Below are positions 22,497 to 33,200 of a stretch of DNA of 64,000 bases, piece by piece. The stretch is from Aquilaria yunnanensis (lineage: Eukaryota; Streptophyta; Magnoliopsida; Malvales; Thymelaeaceae). Under the pieces are notes generated by a model, which was not told where the DNA came from, ran no database searches, and saw only the letters and a list, made by a program, of their open reading frames with translations. Numbering within the stretch: position 1 is the first letter of the stretch; each line of letters starts with the position of its first letter. The position numbers and the translations under genes were made by a program. The DNA lies in the NCBI GenBank assembly GCA_039654915.1, contig CM077597.1:75828001-75892000 (forward strand), given 5' to 3'.

Positions 22497-24435
22497 AATG
22501 TATGCATAATTATCCCCCGACACCAGAATAATCAAAAGCTTGATAAACTCGAACACCAAAATGTTTGAGACTTGAATTGATAAAGTATTAAATCTATATT
22601 TAGACTCAAGCTTAATGAAGTTCGGCTCGCTTGAATTGAGTTCAATGATGAACCACTTGATATGCATGTTCAATTTGTTTACTACCCTAGTACCAAATTC
22701 CCAAATTTGCTAGGTTTGATGGGTGAACCGATCTTAATCATAGTTTAAGGGATTATTTGTCCAATTTCACAAAGTTTGAAGCTAAATGTCATTTTATGCC
22801 TTCGTAATCGAAACCCAGAATTCCTGGCTGCGATGTTGAACTTGACTGGCATGTTTACTCTGTCCCAGCCGTTCTCGGCCTTCCTCAAGATTCAGAAGCC
22901 GTTTGAACTCGCGGGCAAGACCCCAATGTCTCGCATTATCTTCCGCCATTGGACCCCAGATCGCGGAACCCAACCCTTATTCTGACGTCTCTGCTTCCCA
23001 CGAATGATATGGTTGGTCCTCGCCTCACCGGAGCCTGCCTTCGCTCATTGGCTGCCGTGTAGCCTCCATTCATCGCATTCGATTTTTTCAACAATTTTTG
23101 TTTGATAGAGGGGTGAGTTAGGAGATGAATTTGAAATTTGATCCATGTATTGGTTTTGGTTCAAATGGTTGAAAGTAGTCGCTTAGTATTATTTTAGGTG
23201 TCAGAGATAAATTTTAAAGACTAGGGTGGTAATGTTACTTGAGCAATGTAACAGGGTTATTTTTCTTTTCTTCTATGTCAGGATGTTTTCTTAATGTGTC
23301 TTTGCTGGAAGAATTTGATATTGCCGTTTCCTGAAAGTTCAGTTGATCATATGGGTAGCATTGGTGAATAGTTCATATGCATAAACATGTGTTTCTTGAC
23401 TGTGGACATTCATGTGTTTGATGGAAGAAAATGATATTGTAGGTTACTGAAAGCTCAGTTGATCATGTGGTAGCTCTGGTGATTCTGTTGGAGACCTTCA
23501 AGAATCTGGTCAGTATGCATAAACATGTGTTTCTGGTCGGTTGACATTAGTGTTTTAGAGGACTGATTGAATGTGATTGCATGCAAACTGAATGAGATTA
23601 TATATTCCATATTATGATTTGGTCTCTTTGTTTGAGGTTACCATACATGTTCTGCAGCTCTTTATCCATCAACTAGGTCCAGAAGTAGAAAAAACTGATT
23701 TTATCCTCTATGCAGCACTTGGTGTAGCATAGAAGGGAAGTTGTTCTCTTTGCTATAATCCATCTTTATTGAAACAATGGTTGGATCCATTTTGTTATGA
23801 GAGGCATAACACTTCTAGAAAGGAATCTGAGGACAGGAAATAAGATGAAAAGTCATTCTAGCACAATGTTGAATAAATTATCATAGGTTTTGTGTATAGA
23901 GTTTTAAGATATTTTTCTTTTCTCGAACTAAGTTTCTTAAAACTTTATGTTGTTCAATACTAGCTTCTCCAATTTATAAATTGACTCAGTTCAATTGTTG
24001 CTTAGATGGAAATGCTCTTAGTGTTTCTAATCTGAAGTATTAGAGATATCTTTGCTTTAGCGTTTCCTTTCCCCTAAGGTACTCTAAGCATGAATTTCAT
24101 TTGGCGTGCTCTTCTTATGTCTTTGGCAATGCTGAGATTCATGAAACTCTCTGATTGCTTAACCTTTTACTTGGATTGGTTAAACATCGAATAATAAGAA
24201 TACTTTGATCTGATGGCTTTAAACTTTAGTATCCACATTGGATTATTCATTTGACTTGAATTCTTGGGTTGAATCATCTTGGTTTCGTTTGATCCCTGTA
24301 GGTCACTCTTGAATATCAGCTAGGTGCATTTGATATCATGAATCCATTCAATTACTAATTATATGGCTTGACCTGGATGATTGGGAAAGGTATTTTTTTC
24401 TGAGGACTTATTGGATCACTTCATTTGGGTGTCAG
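22497..24435. other. Lower-copy DNA, possibly gene-flanking or intronic
   Basis: No transposon signature is seen. The segment 22780-23060 is more GC-rich and has an open frame at 22776-22985 (69 codons, GKTPMSRIIFRHWTPDRG) that I cannot assign. The rest has the T-rich composition of plant introns. Direct repeats occur around 23330-23530 (GTTGATCATRTGG near CATAAACATGTGTTTC). Confidence 0.35.
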
Positions 24436-24558
24436 AGAGTGAGAGAACAGAAGGAAAGCTTTGTTTCTGATAGTCTAGCATCGGCAAGAAAATGTGTTCA
24501 ATGCAAGTACAGAGAACCTGAAGATGGTTTGGGTTTATTCCATAATCCTCTCAATCAG
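24436..24558 (+). CDS. Candidate internal exon 1 of an unidentified gene
   Basis: Between a possible acceptor (GTGTCAG) and a CAG|GT donor is an open 41-codon stretch with ARKCVQCKYREPEDGLGLFH and NPLNQ at its end. Length is a multiple of three. Coding-like composition and a CxxC motif support it; the acceptor lacks a strong pyrimidine tract. I do not recognise the protein. Confidence 0.3.
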
Positions 24559-25048
24559 GTCTTCTTTGAATTTTTTGATTTTTGAGTAATTTTTTTTTTC
24601 TGGTTTCTGATTGGGTTTTTCTGTGGTTTTCATTTGAAGCCAAAAGCAATGGATAATTCTGGTGATGGATATTCATGAGTTTCCCAAAACCAAGAACGCC
24701 TTCTTCAGGAGCAAAAAAGTTGCTTCCCAAGGTTGGCTCTTGAAATTCAGTTGCTGAAGGGACATAAAAACTAGGCCTTTTGCATGGGCCAGTTTAACTC
24801 CTTGTCTTAATCAGTATCCTTTTACTTGGGAAACTATTTTTATTCAAAGTTACTATCTTTGAAATAAATATTTATGTTAGTAACTGGAAAAGATGAAAGC
24901 CCTTCTTTCTCTGATAAAGGTATTTTTTTTCCTTTTGGTTAACATTCTGCTACATGCTCAAACTTGTCACAACTCTTAGTTCCATAATTTCGTCGATATT
25001 ATAGGAAGTTAGTTCAGGAGTGATGCTTTATTTATTTATTTTTTCCAG

Positions 25049-25141
25049 GTTTCTCTTTGCAGGGATCTGTCATTTAAATGGACCTCATGGCCTTTTGTGT
25101 TCACAGATAGGAGATCTACAGAAGCTGAATATCTTATTCAT
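25049..25141 (+). CDS. Candidate internal exon 2 of the same unidentified gene
   Basis: A strong acceptor (TTTATTTTTTCCAG) is followed by 31 open codons including CRDLSFKWTSWPFVF and STEAEYLIH, ending CAT|GTAAGA, a good donor. The phase is the same as in the previous candidate exon, so the two can join without a shift. The copia element at 25672 would lie in the next intron. No matching exon with compatible phase was found beyond it. Confidence 0.33.
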
Positions 25142-25671
25142 GTAAGATCTATGTTTATAATGGTTGCCAATTGTACTCTAATGCGTTTTTGCAACAAAAC
25201 AATCTATGACTATGAGTGAAACTCTTCTGATGTTCCATTTTGCATAATGTTAGCTAGATGTGGCTGTCCTGATAGTATTTTAGATGAACATGGCACTAGA
25301 TTATTGCCGTGAGAAAATGTACAATATTAACACAATAAAACAAATCTTAAAAACAAAAGCATTTCATTTTAAGTAAGACATTGTAGTTTAAGCCCTTCTC
25401 CTGTACAGGGTCTTAAGAGAGCCTTGAACACAAACAATCTTCGGTAAATTTCCATGTTCATTGGGGAAAAACTCTCAAAGCTGTAATGCAAAAGACCTAG
25501 CATTTAACTAGCTAATGAACTAACATGACCTATCTCAGTTTCAAAACCCACCTCCCCTTGGTTGGACCTCCATCTAAAGGCTAAGTCAAAGGGCTAGGGG
25601 GTGGACTTCCTACTTGTGAACATTTCTTTGCGTTGTTTCTTTTTGTTTTTAGCTATTGCTTTGATCATCCA

Positions 25672-26084
25672 TGTTAGAGAATATTAGGAGGAGAAACTGA
25701 GGGCTTGATAATACAAGACCCTTACAAGACCTTTATATATTACATGGGAGAGGAATACAAGGAAAGAAATCCCTAGGAATAAAGAGGGAAATCCTTAGGA
25801 ATAAAGAAAGAATATTATCCTTCCTAAATATAATACTCCCTCCATCCCAGAAGTTTTGATACATTTGATTTTTTGTTGTATTTTGACTAAATTTTATTCA
25901 TATTATTGTTTGTTAAAAAAATAAAAATATATATATTTAGAAACTACATATCTTGAATTATTATTCATATATAAAGATTTTTTATTTATATATTAAAATG
26001 TTGAAAATAAAAAATCCTAGATTAATTGCCAAAAACAAATGGAGCAAAACTTTTGGGACAAAGGGAGTATAACATTCCATAACA
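25672..26084 (-). repeat. 3' LTR of the copia element (contains a MITE)
   Basis: It matches the 180-bp 5' LTR at both ends and is interrupted at 25836-26067 by a Stowaway MITE, which the 5' LTR lacks. The MITE therefore arrived after the copia insertion. Confidence 0.9.
25836..26067. mobile_element. Stowaway-type MITE
   Basis: 232 bp with ends CTCCCTCCATCCCA and, inverted, CTCCCTTTGTCCCA, flanked by TA (25834-25835 and 26068-26069). These are the hallmarks of Tc1/mariner-derived Stowaway MITEs. It is AT-rich and non-coding. A sister copy is at 39169-39395. Confidence 0.9.
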
Positions 26085-26176
26085 CTCCCCCTCAAGCTGG
26101 AGCATACATATCATAAACTCTAAGTTTTCCATATATAGACTTTACTTTAGACCCTTCTAAAGTTTTGGTGAATAAG

Positions 26177-29016
26177 TTAGCAAGTTGATCCTCTGATTTG
26201 ACATATAGTCTTGATCAAACCTCCTTGAAGCGTCTCACGAACAAAGTGACAGTCAACTTTGATATGTTTGGTTCTCTCATGAAAAACAGGATTAGAAGCA
26301 ATATGAATTACTGCTTGATTATCACACATTAATTCCATAGGAGTTGAGTGTGCAAAACTAAGTTCCATAAGAAGATGCATTAACCAAACTAGTTCACATG
26401 TAGTATACGCCATTGCCCTCTACTTGGATTCAGCACTTGACCTTGTGACAATACTTTGTTTCTTACTCTTCCAAGACACCAAGTTTCCTCCCATGAATAA
26501 ACAATAGTCTCAAGTAGACCGTCGATTGTAGGAGTCTACCCAATTAGCATCTGTTTATCCTCAAATCCAAGCATGACCATGATTTTAGTAAATGAGACTT
26601 TGACCTGGTGCACCATTAAGATATCTTAGGATTCTAACTACTGCATCTCAATGGCTAGTACGGGGAGAGTCCATGAACTGACTCACTGCACTTACAGCAA
26701 ATGAAATATCTGGATGAGTAACAGTCAGATAATTTAATTTGCAAACAAGTCTTCGATAAATGGTAGGGTCTTCCAAATATTCTCGTTTATCTACATCAAG
26801 CTTGACATTTGGCTCCATGGGACTGTCAACCGGTTTGGTTCCCAATAAGGCAATTTCTTCTAGAAGGTCGAGAACATACTTTCTCTGCGAAAGACATGTA
26901 CCCATCTTGGACCGTGCTACCTCAATTCCTAAGAAATATCTCAATGAACCAAGATCTTTTGTTTAGAACTTGGTTTGTAGAAAAATCTTCAACGATTGAA
27001 TACTAGCTGCATCATCACCAGTGATAACAATATCATCAACATAGACGATTAAGAGGATTTTACCAGCTTCAGAGTGACGATAAAAGATAGAATGATCTAC
27101 ACTACATCACTACAAACCAAATTCCATAACAACTAAACTAAAACGACCAAACCATGCCCGTGACGACTGTTTCAAACCATACAATGACTTATTTAAGTGA
27201 CATACACGATTAGCCTCCCCCTGAGCAACAAACTCCGGTGGTTGCTCCATGTAGATAGTTTCCTCATGATCTTCATGAAGAATGGCGTTTTTAACATCTA
27301 GCGGATGTAAAGGCTATGCATATGTAGCAGCCAACGCAATGAGGACGCGAACAGATGTTAATTTAGCTATTGGAGCAAAGGTCTCTGAATAGTCCAAGCC
27401 ATATACCTGAGTATATTCTTTTGCCACTTGACGAGCTTTTAATCAATCAACTTTCCCATTAGTATGAACCTTCACAGTGAACACCTAGTGACAACCTACA
27501 ACAGTCTGACCATGCGGAAGAGGAACAAAGTCCCACGTGTTACTAGCCCGCAAAGCTGACATCGCTTCTTCCATAGTTTGCTTCCATCTAGGATGAGAAA
27601 TGACTTATAAAATAAACTTAGGCAAAGGTATAGAGGACAAGGTGGATACAAAAGTAGAGTATGAAAGTGATAGAGAATCATAAGAAACAGAGTTGGAGAT
27701 TGGGTGAGAAGTACAAAACTTTTTTCCCTTTATAGATCGCAATTGGAAGATATAAATGATCACTCTTTAGACTTGAAGATGAAGAAGACGGTGGTGATGA
27801 GTATGAATCTCCTGGCGGTACTTCAACTCGAGGACGCCGAGTATAAACCTGCTCCTAAAGGTGGGGGATCAATATCAAGAATGTGCTCTAAAGGTGTAGG
27901 ACTTGTGTTTGATGCATCGTTCTTAAGAGCTATTTGAGTTGGCACAAATGGTAAAGGCAGACAATCATTGGTATCAGCAGGCACAGATTAAGTATTAGAA
28001 AAATAAGGGGTGTTTTCAAAGAATGTAACATCAACAAAAACAAAAAATCGATTCAGTAAAGGACAAAAACATTTGTACCCTTTCTGCAGACGAGAGAATC
28101 CAAGAAAAACACATTTTGAGGCTCTGGGATCTAACTTGTCTGTGCCAGGTTGGTTCTAATGAACAAAGCAAATACACCCAAATATTTGAGGTACAATATA
28201 AAACAGAGCTTGAGAAGGAAAGAGAACAGAGAATGGGATTTTACCTAACAAAATAGAGGAAGGCATCTGATTTATAAGCAAGCATGCAGTAAGGACAGCA
28301 TCGCCCAAAAAACTTTTGGGAACATTCATATGAATTAAAAAGGGTACGAGTTATTTCAACAATGTGTTGGATTTTCCTCTCGGCCACTCCATTTTGTTGA
28401 GATGTATTTGGACAGGAGGATTGATTTATAATCCCCTGTTGCTGCATGTAGCTGGACATCGAGTTAGAAAAATACTCTTTAGCATTGTCACTATGAAGAA
28501 TTTTAATTCGAGAATTAAATTGATTTTGAATTTCAGCACAAAAGGTACAAAAAATATAGAATAACTCAAAACAATCTTTCATTAAAAACAACCAAGTCAT
28601 TTGAGAAAAATCATCAACAAAAATTACGAAATACTGAAAACCTAATTTAGACTTGACACGACTTGAACCCCAAATATCTGTATGAACTAGCATAAAGGGT
28701 TTTTCAACCCTTTTATTGACTTTAGGAAAATAAGGAACACGATGATACTTCCCTAGTTGAGACGACTCAATCTAAATTGGAGACTAAAACTAAATCTGGA
28801 ACTTCTTGAGATTTGCTAAAGATGGATGACTCAAACGACTATGAACTAATTCAGGTGAGACCAATGCATAACAAGCAACTAATGACTACAATTTATCAAA
28901 GTAGTGCATTCCATTCGATTCATGCTCTTCTCCAATCGTCTTCTTGTTCTTCAAATCCTGAATAACGACATGATCAAAAAAGAAACAAACTCAGCAATTT
29001 AGTTGTTTGGTTAGCT
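26177..29016 (-). pseudogene. Copia pol: integrase, reverse transcriptase, RNase H
   Basis: From the right: a pre-integrase segment with a degenerate HHCC region (28990-28700), then an integrase core (28693-28241) with HTDIWG, HSDNAKEY and NGVAERK supplying the D, D and E catalytic positions. The reverse transcriptase (about 27480-26648) keeps the YVDD catalytic loop (27031-27042) and the LRYFLGIEVA and SQRKYVLDLL motifs. RNase H (26413-26177) has CELVWLMHLL and NPVFHERTKHI. Together these would copy element RNA into DNA and insert it. Several stops and frameshifts, for example around 26420-26640 and 28700-28760, break the frame, so it is inactive although key catalytic residues survive. Confidence 0.9.
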
Positions 29017-29654
29017 TATTTATAGACATAAGGTTGAACAGAAAATTTGGAACAAATAAAGTAGATGGTAAAGTGAGAGTGACAAGGATGGCTGCGTCCA
29101 ACACCTTTAATGGTAGTGGTGGATCCATTTGCAATGGTGAGTTTATTATGAGATATGGGTAAAGAAGAGATATGGTCAAAATTGGTTATTTTATTTGAAA
29201 TGTGGTCAGTGGCACCAAAATTCAATACCCAGAGATGATTTCTAGGAAGGTTAGAGGAATAACAGACTATTGGACCTCGATGCACAACAGAAGCCATAGA
29301 AGAAGTGGAAGCTTGCTGTGCGGATTGATACTGCAGGTACTTAGTATACTTTTCTTGAGATATCGTGACAGACTGCTGTGAGGTTGTAACTGAAGATGAC
29401 TCCTCATGTGATGTAATATGTGCTGTTCGCAAAGCCGGGTTCTTATCCCAACAAGTCTCTTCCTCATGCCCATCTCTTTCACAATACGTGCAATGCAACC
29501 GTGAAGCTCTACCACGTCCACTTCTGCCGCCACGACCGCCACGACCACCACGACTACTACGTCCTCCACGACCACCCTTTGCTTGTGGACTGGGCTGTAT
29601 TGCAAGGGCAGACCGGTTGGAATTATTGCCTCCTGGTGGGACAATGACTGGCAA
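29016..29654 (-). pseudogene. Copia gag C-terminus and protease
   Basis: A 212-codon frame has an Arg/Gly-rich nucleic-acid-binding stretch (GGRGGRSSRGGRGGRG), a zinc knuckle CTYCERDGHEEETC fitting Cx2Cx4Hx4C, and then the protease start. The expected DSGA catalytic motif is NFGA here, so the catalytic Asp is replaced by Asn. The N-terminal half of gag is missing: fewer than 450 bp separate this frame from the primer site. Confidence 0.85.
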
Positions 29655-30102
29655 AAAACTCCCTTGAGGACTTTTATCATCAGGCGCCTTGACATGTTTC
29701 TGATTACTGATGACTGACAGTATCAGAGACTAACAGAAAATTGGGCTGATGATGTATCGACTGACTAAAACTGACTGGAGAATGAAGAAACTAAACTTCT
29801 GGTCATAATCAATGTAACGAAGGCCAGAAACTTGTTTAGGACAAAAAACTGATCAGACCCATCAAACCGCCGTTGCCGGAGGTCGTCGGATGGCGGCGAG
29901 TGGGTGATTTTCCGGCAATGCCACCGGTGCTGTTCTGGTCACCGACGCCTCCCGAGTGTCTTTGTGTTGTTGGTTTTTTATTTTGCTGGGTGGTTGTTGG
30001 TTTTCTGAAAAGGGTAGTGGCTAAAGGATAGTTGCGGAAGGTGGTTTGAGTGAAGGAGAGGCTGTGGAAGGTGCTGAGATTAGGGTTATGGCTCTGATAT
30101 TA

Positions 30103-30282
30103 TGTTAGAGAATATTAGGAGGAGAAACTAAAGGTTTGATAATATAAGATCCTCACAAGACCTTTATATATTAGATGGAAAAGGAAAACAAGGAAAGAGA
30201 TTCCTTGGAATAAAGAGAGAAATCCCTAGGAATAAAGAGAGAATGTTATCCTTCCTAAAATATAATATAACATTCCATAACA
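30103..30282 (-). repeat. 5' LTR of the copia element
   Basis: 180 bp, TGTTAGAGAA...CATAACA on the plus strand, matching the 3' LTR outside its MITE. A short copia LTR is normal. Confidence 0.92.
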
Positions 30283-30287
30283 ATCCA

Positions 30288-33200
30288 CAACTGAACTTAC
30301 TATGTTCCAGTCATTTTGACAGGAATAATGCTTAGGCAAAAGTCTCCTGCAAACTCTTTTAGCTCCAAGATGGTTCTGATACACAGGTAAATAGTTGCAG
30401 TAAATTCCTTTGCCAGTTTGCTCCCCATTAAGATTCATATCTTTGTAATGATAAATTATTTGATGCAAAAAAGCATGAGGTGAGCATTCCATCAAATTAG
30501 GATTAAGTGGAAACAAAGAAAAGAAAAGGTCATGTTTTCTGTAATAGCAGTCACAACCATAATGTCTGACAATTCCGCAGATTTTTACCTCTTGAATTAG
30601 AATATGAAAATTTTCAGTTCTCATTTATGTTGTCATTCAGTTTTTGTTAATTACATATTTTTAACTAAGGTTTAATTGAAAAATGAAATATGTAATGTTT
30701 TTTTAATTTGTTAGTATTACAGGATACTCCTTACTCGAATATATTTCTTTAACAGAAATACACCTGTCCTTTTTTCTGTTTTCTTAATTATATTTTAAGG
30801 CGGATTTGTCACAAACTATTTTTAAGTCTAAAGGCGTTTATTTTGATATATTCCTAGTGTTTCTTGCGCAAGCACGTATTTTTTTTTTTTGTTTCTTTCA
30901 TGTTGAAAAATGTGAAAAATATTAAAATTTTATTATTTATAGAAAAAAAATATATATTTGAGTGATAATTGGGGATATACAGTAAAAATTTCAAATAGTA
31001 GAAGATTTACTCTAAAAAATAAAACAAATGAAATAACTTTAAAAAAATTCGGGATGAATATATATTTTAAATTGAATAATTTGCCTTTTTAGCATATCCT
31101 TTATTTGAAGAGCGCATATGCTACTTGTCCCATGTGTCACTGCCTCTAGGTCTTATCTTTTCATGTTTTAGAAGTCATTCTTTTTCCTTTTCTACATTTG
31201 CAGTTTTCAGTTACGGTTCCTTCATTTGCTTTGTGGTTCTGGATGTTTTTTTTTTCCCTGGCATTCTTCTAAGAGTTTATTTTTCTTCATCTGATTTCTC
31301 TTGGATCTTACTCCCTTGTAGAGGGTTGTGAATAGGAAGTGCATCAAGGTAAAACTTTGGCACTATGAACTTCAAATGAACTTGTAGTGTTAAATAACTA
31401 TAAACAGTTAATTAACACTGTGAATGTTATGAATTTCAAGCCCCTGACCCAACATATTTGGGAATAAGGTGTAGTATAATTTCTCTTGAATCTCAAGGTT
31501 AGTGTGCTTGGGAGTTGTACAAAAGAATGAATAATAATGGGAAATTCATGCTGTTGGATAGACTTATGCTGGTGAAACTTGTGCAACGTAACGTGAGATA
31601 AGAAAATCTCACGGTACAAAAAAAAAAAGAGAGAGAGAGAACAAAAAAAAAAGGAAAACAAGTTAGTTGAGGACTGGTAGTTGTTTGTTCAACCTTGATT
31701 GCGCAATTAATATAAAACTGCTACATGTAAGGCGCACCTGTTTTCATCTCAAGTCTTATTTAATTGAAGGATGCCAAATTTGTAGTTGATGAAAATATCC
31801 TACTTCTATACCTAGATTTTCGGAGCAATGAGAAGTTTTGGACTGGCCTAACTTCTGTTTCGATGGATGGAAACCTAATACCAGCTGTGTTGCACCTGGT
31901 TTCATTGAACTAACAAAGTCTCATGATTGCTTGTTTTGTACAGTAACTGTTTATTACACATCATTCCTGAAATTACGAAATCAGTGTAATCTGAAGTTAC
32001 AGATTTTGATAACTTCAGGATTGATCAAAGATTTGAAGCCCTGGAGTGCATGTTGAATTGTTGATAACTAAAGTATAATGTTAAGCTGCAGCTAACCTAG
32101 TTGATGCTCGTGTACCGTAAATATGCTTGTTGATTGTTCTTCGTTAATGGTGGCATTTACCGAGAAAATTCAGGGCCATCTTGACAAAGTTCTCAAACAT
32201 CTAATTCCATGTTTTTTTGCATACACGAAATGGAGAGTAAGATGCAAAGAAATAAGGAATCTGAAGTCCGTCTGTTAGTTCAGTTACCTGTGTGGGAAAA
32301 TGGAAGTTCAGTGTTCAGAGCCTCGTTCCCACTGGAAATTTTTATGACCTTGAAGGACATTCATGAACAGTGTCAAAACATCCCCCGAAGATCTTGAGGT
32401 GTTATGTCATATAGCGCTGTTTTGATGGTAGGTTTTCACACAACCACAAACCACCGTTTCCATCTACTGTTCAAAACTGCAGCTGTCTCCCTGAAGTCTT
32501 ATGTCTAGTTGGAATCCTTAACATAAAAGCATGATTCTGCAGTCTTGATGTAAATTATAATTTTTCTAGCATCCATCCTATTTCCTTCTCTGACCCTATT
32601 CTGGATTCGAGTAGATCATGCTGTGGATCATATAATCCACGTTATGGGGCCCTATGATTTCTATTGGCTGCATCAGTCCATGCTGGTGGCGTGGTGCATT
32701 ATCATTTATGTTAGCTTAGTTATTTTAAATCTATAGCTGAATATGATTTTATGAACCCTATCTGTAGCTTACTACTATATTGGAAGCTCTTCCTTTATGT
32801 TAATTTAATGGCACAGGTTGCTATCTGTTGTATGGCTGCTGCAGGCTTGCATCTCTCTATAGGGCAGGAGAATTGAGGTGCCCAAACGACTTTTAAGTTT
32901 TAGCAGATGCTTTGGCTCTGTCTGTGGTTATAACTCATCTACCCACGGCAGATTGTATGTGGCTATAACACAACATGGAATTTTCTTGTGCTTTTTGGTT
33001 GTGGCTATATTTTCAAGGGTTGTGATCACGTTACAGCCCGTCATGGACTGTGATCAATCTAGGCCATTTGGATCAGCATGTACTGTTATGTACTTGTATG
33101 CCTATTTCCAATTGGGATTAGCTTTTGCTTGTAAAATAGAACAAGCAGGTTCTGCTGAATGTCCTTGATCTGCTCATGCTAAAAGAGTATGAAAATAGAT

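Larger units (their letters stand above)
25672..30282 (-). mobile_element. Ty1/copia retrotransposon with matching LTRs and perfect target duplication
   Basis: LTRs at 25672-26084 (3', enlarged by a MITE) and 30103-30282 (5', 180 bp) share TGTTAGAGAATATTAGGAGG at the start and CATTCCATAACA at the end. The flanking 5-bp repeats are exact: ATCCA at 25667-25671 and 30283-30287. A decayed primer site (TAATATCAGAGC on the minus strand, close to the initiator-tRNA type TGGTATCAGAGC) adjoins the 5' LTR, and a purine tract GAGGGGGAG adjoins the 3' LTR. Domain order on the minus strand is gag zinc knuckle, protease, integrase, reverse transcriptase, RNase H, as in copia. The N-terminal gag is missing and pol has several stops. 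Confidence 0.93.

Noticed and set aside
29365..29695. Several overlapping open frames on both strands
   Set aside because: Shadows of the Arg/Gly-rich gag frame at 29654-29016, whose zinc knuckle identifies the true strand.
30226..30624. 132-codon minus-strand frame
   Set aside because: It starts in low-copy DNA and runs into the copia LTR; no motif is recognisable, and a plus-strand splice pattern in the same place is equally plausible.
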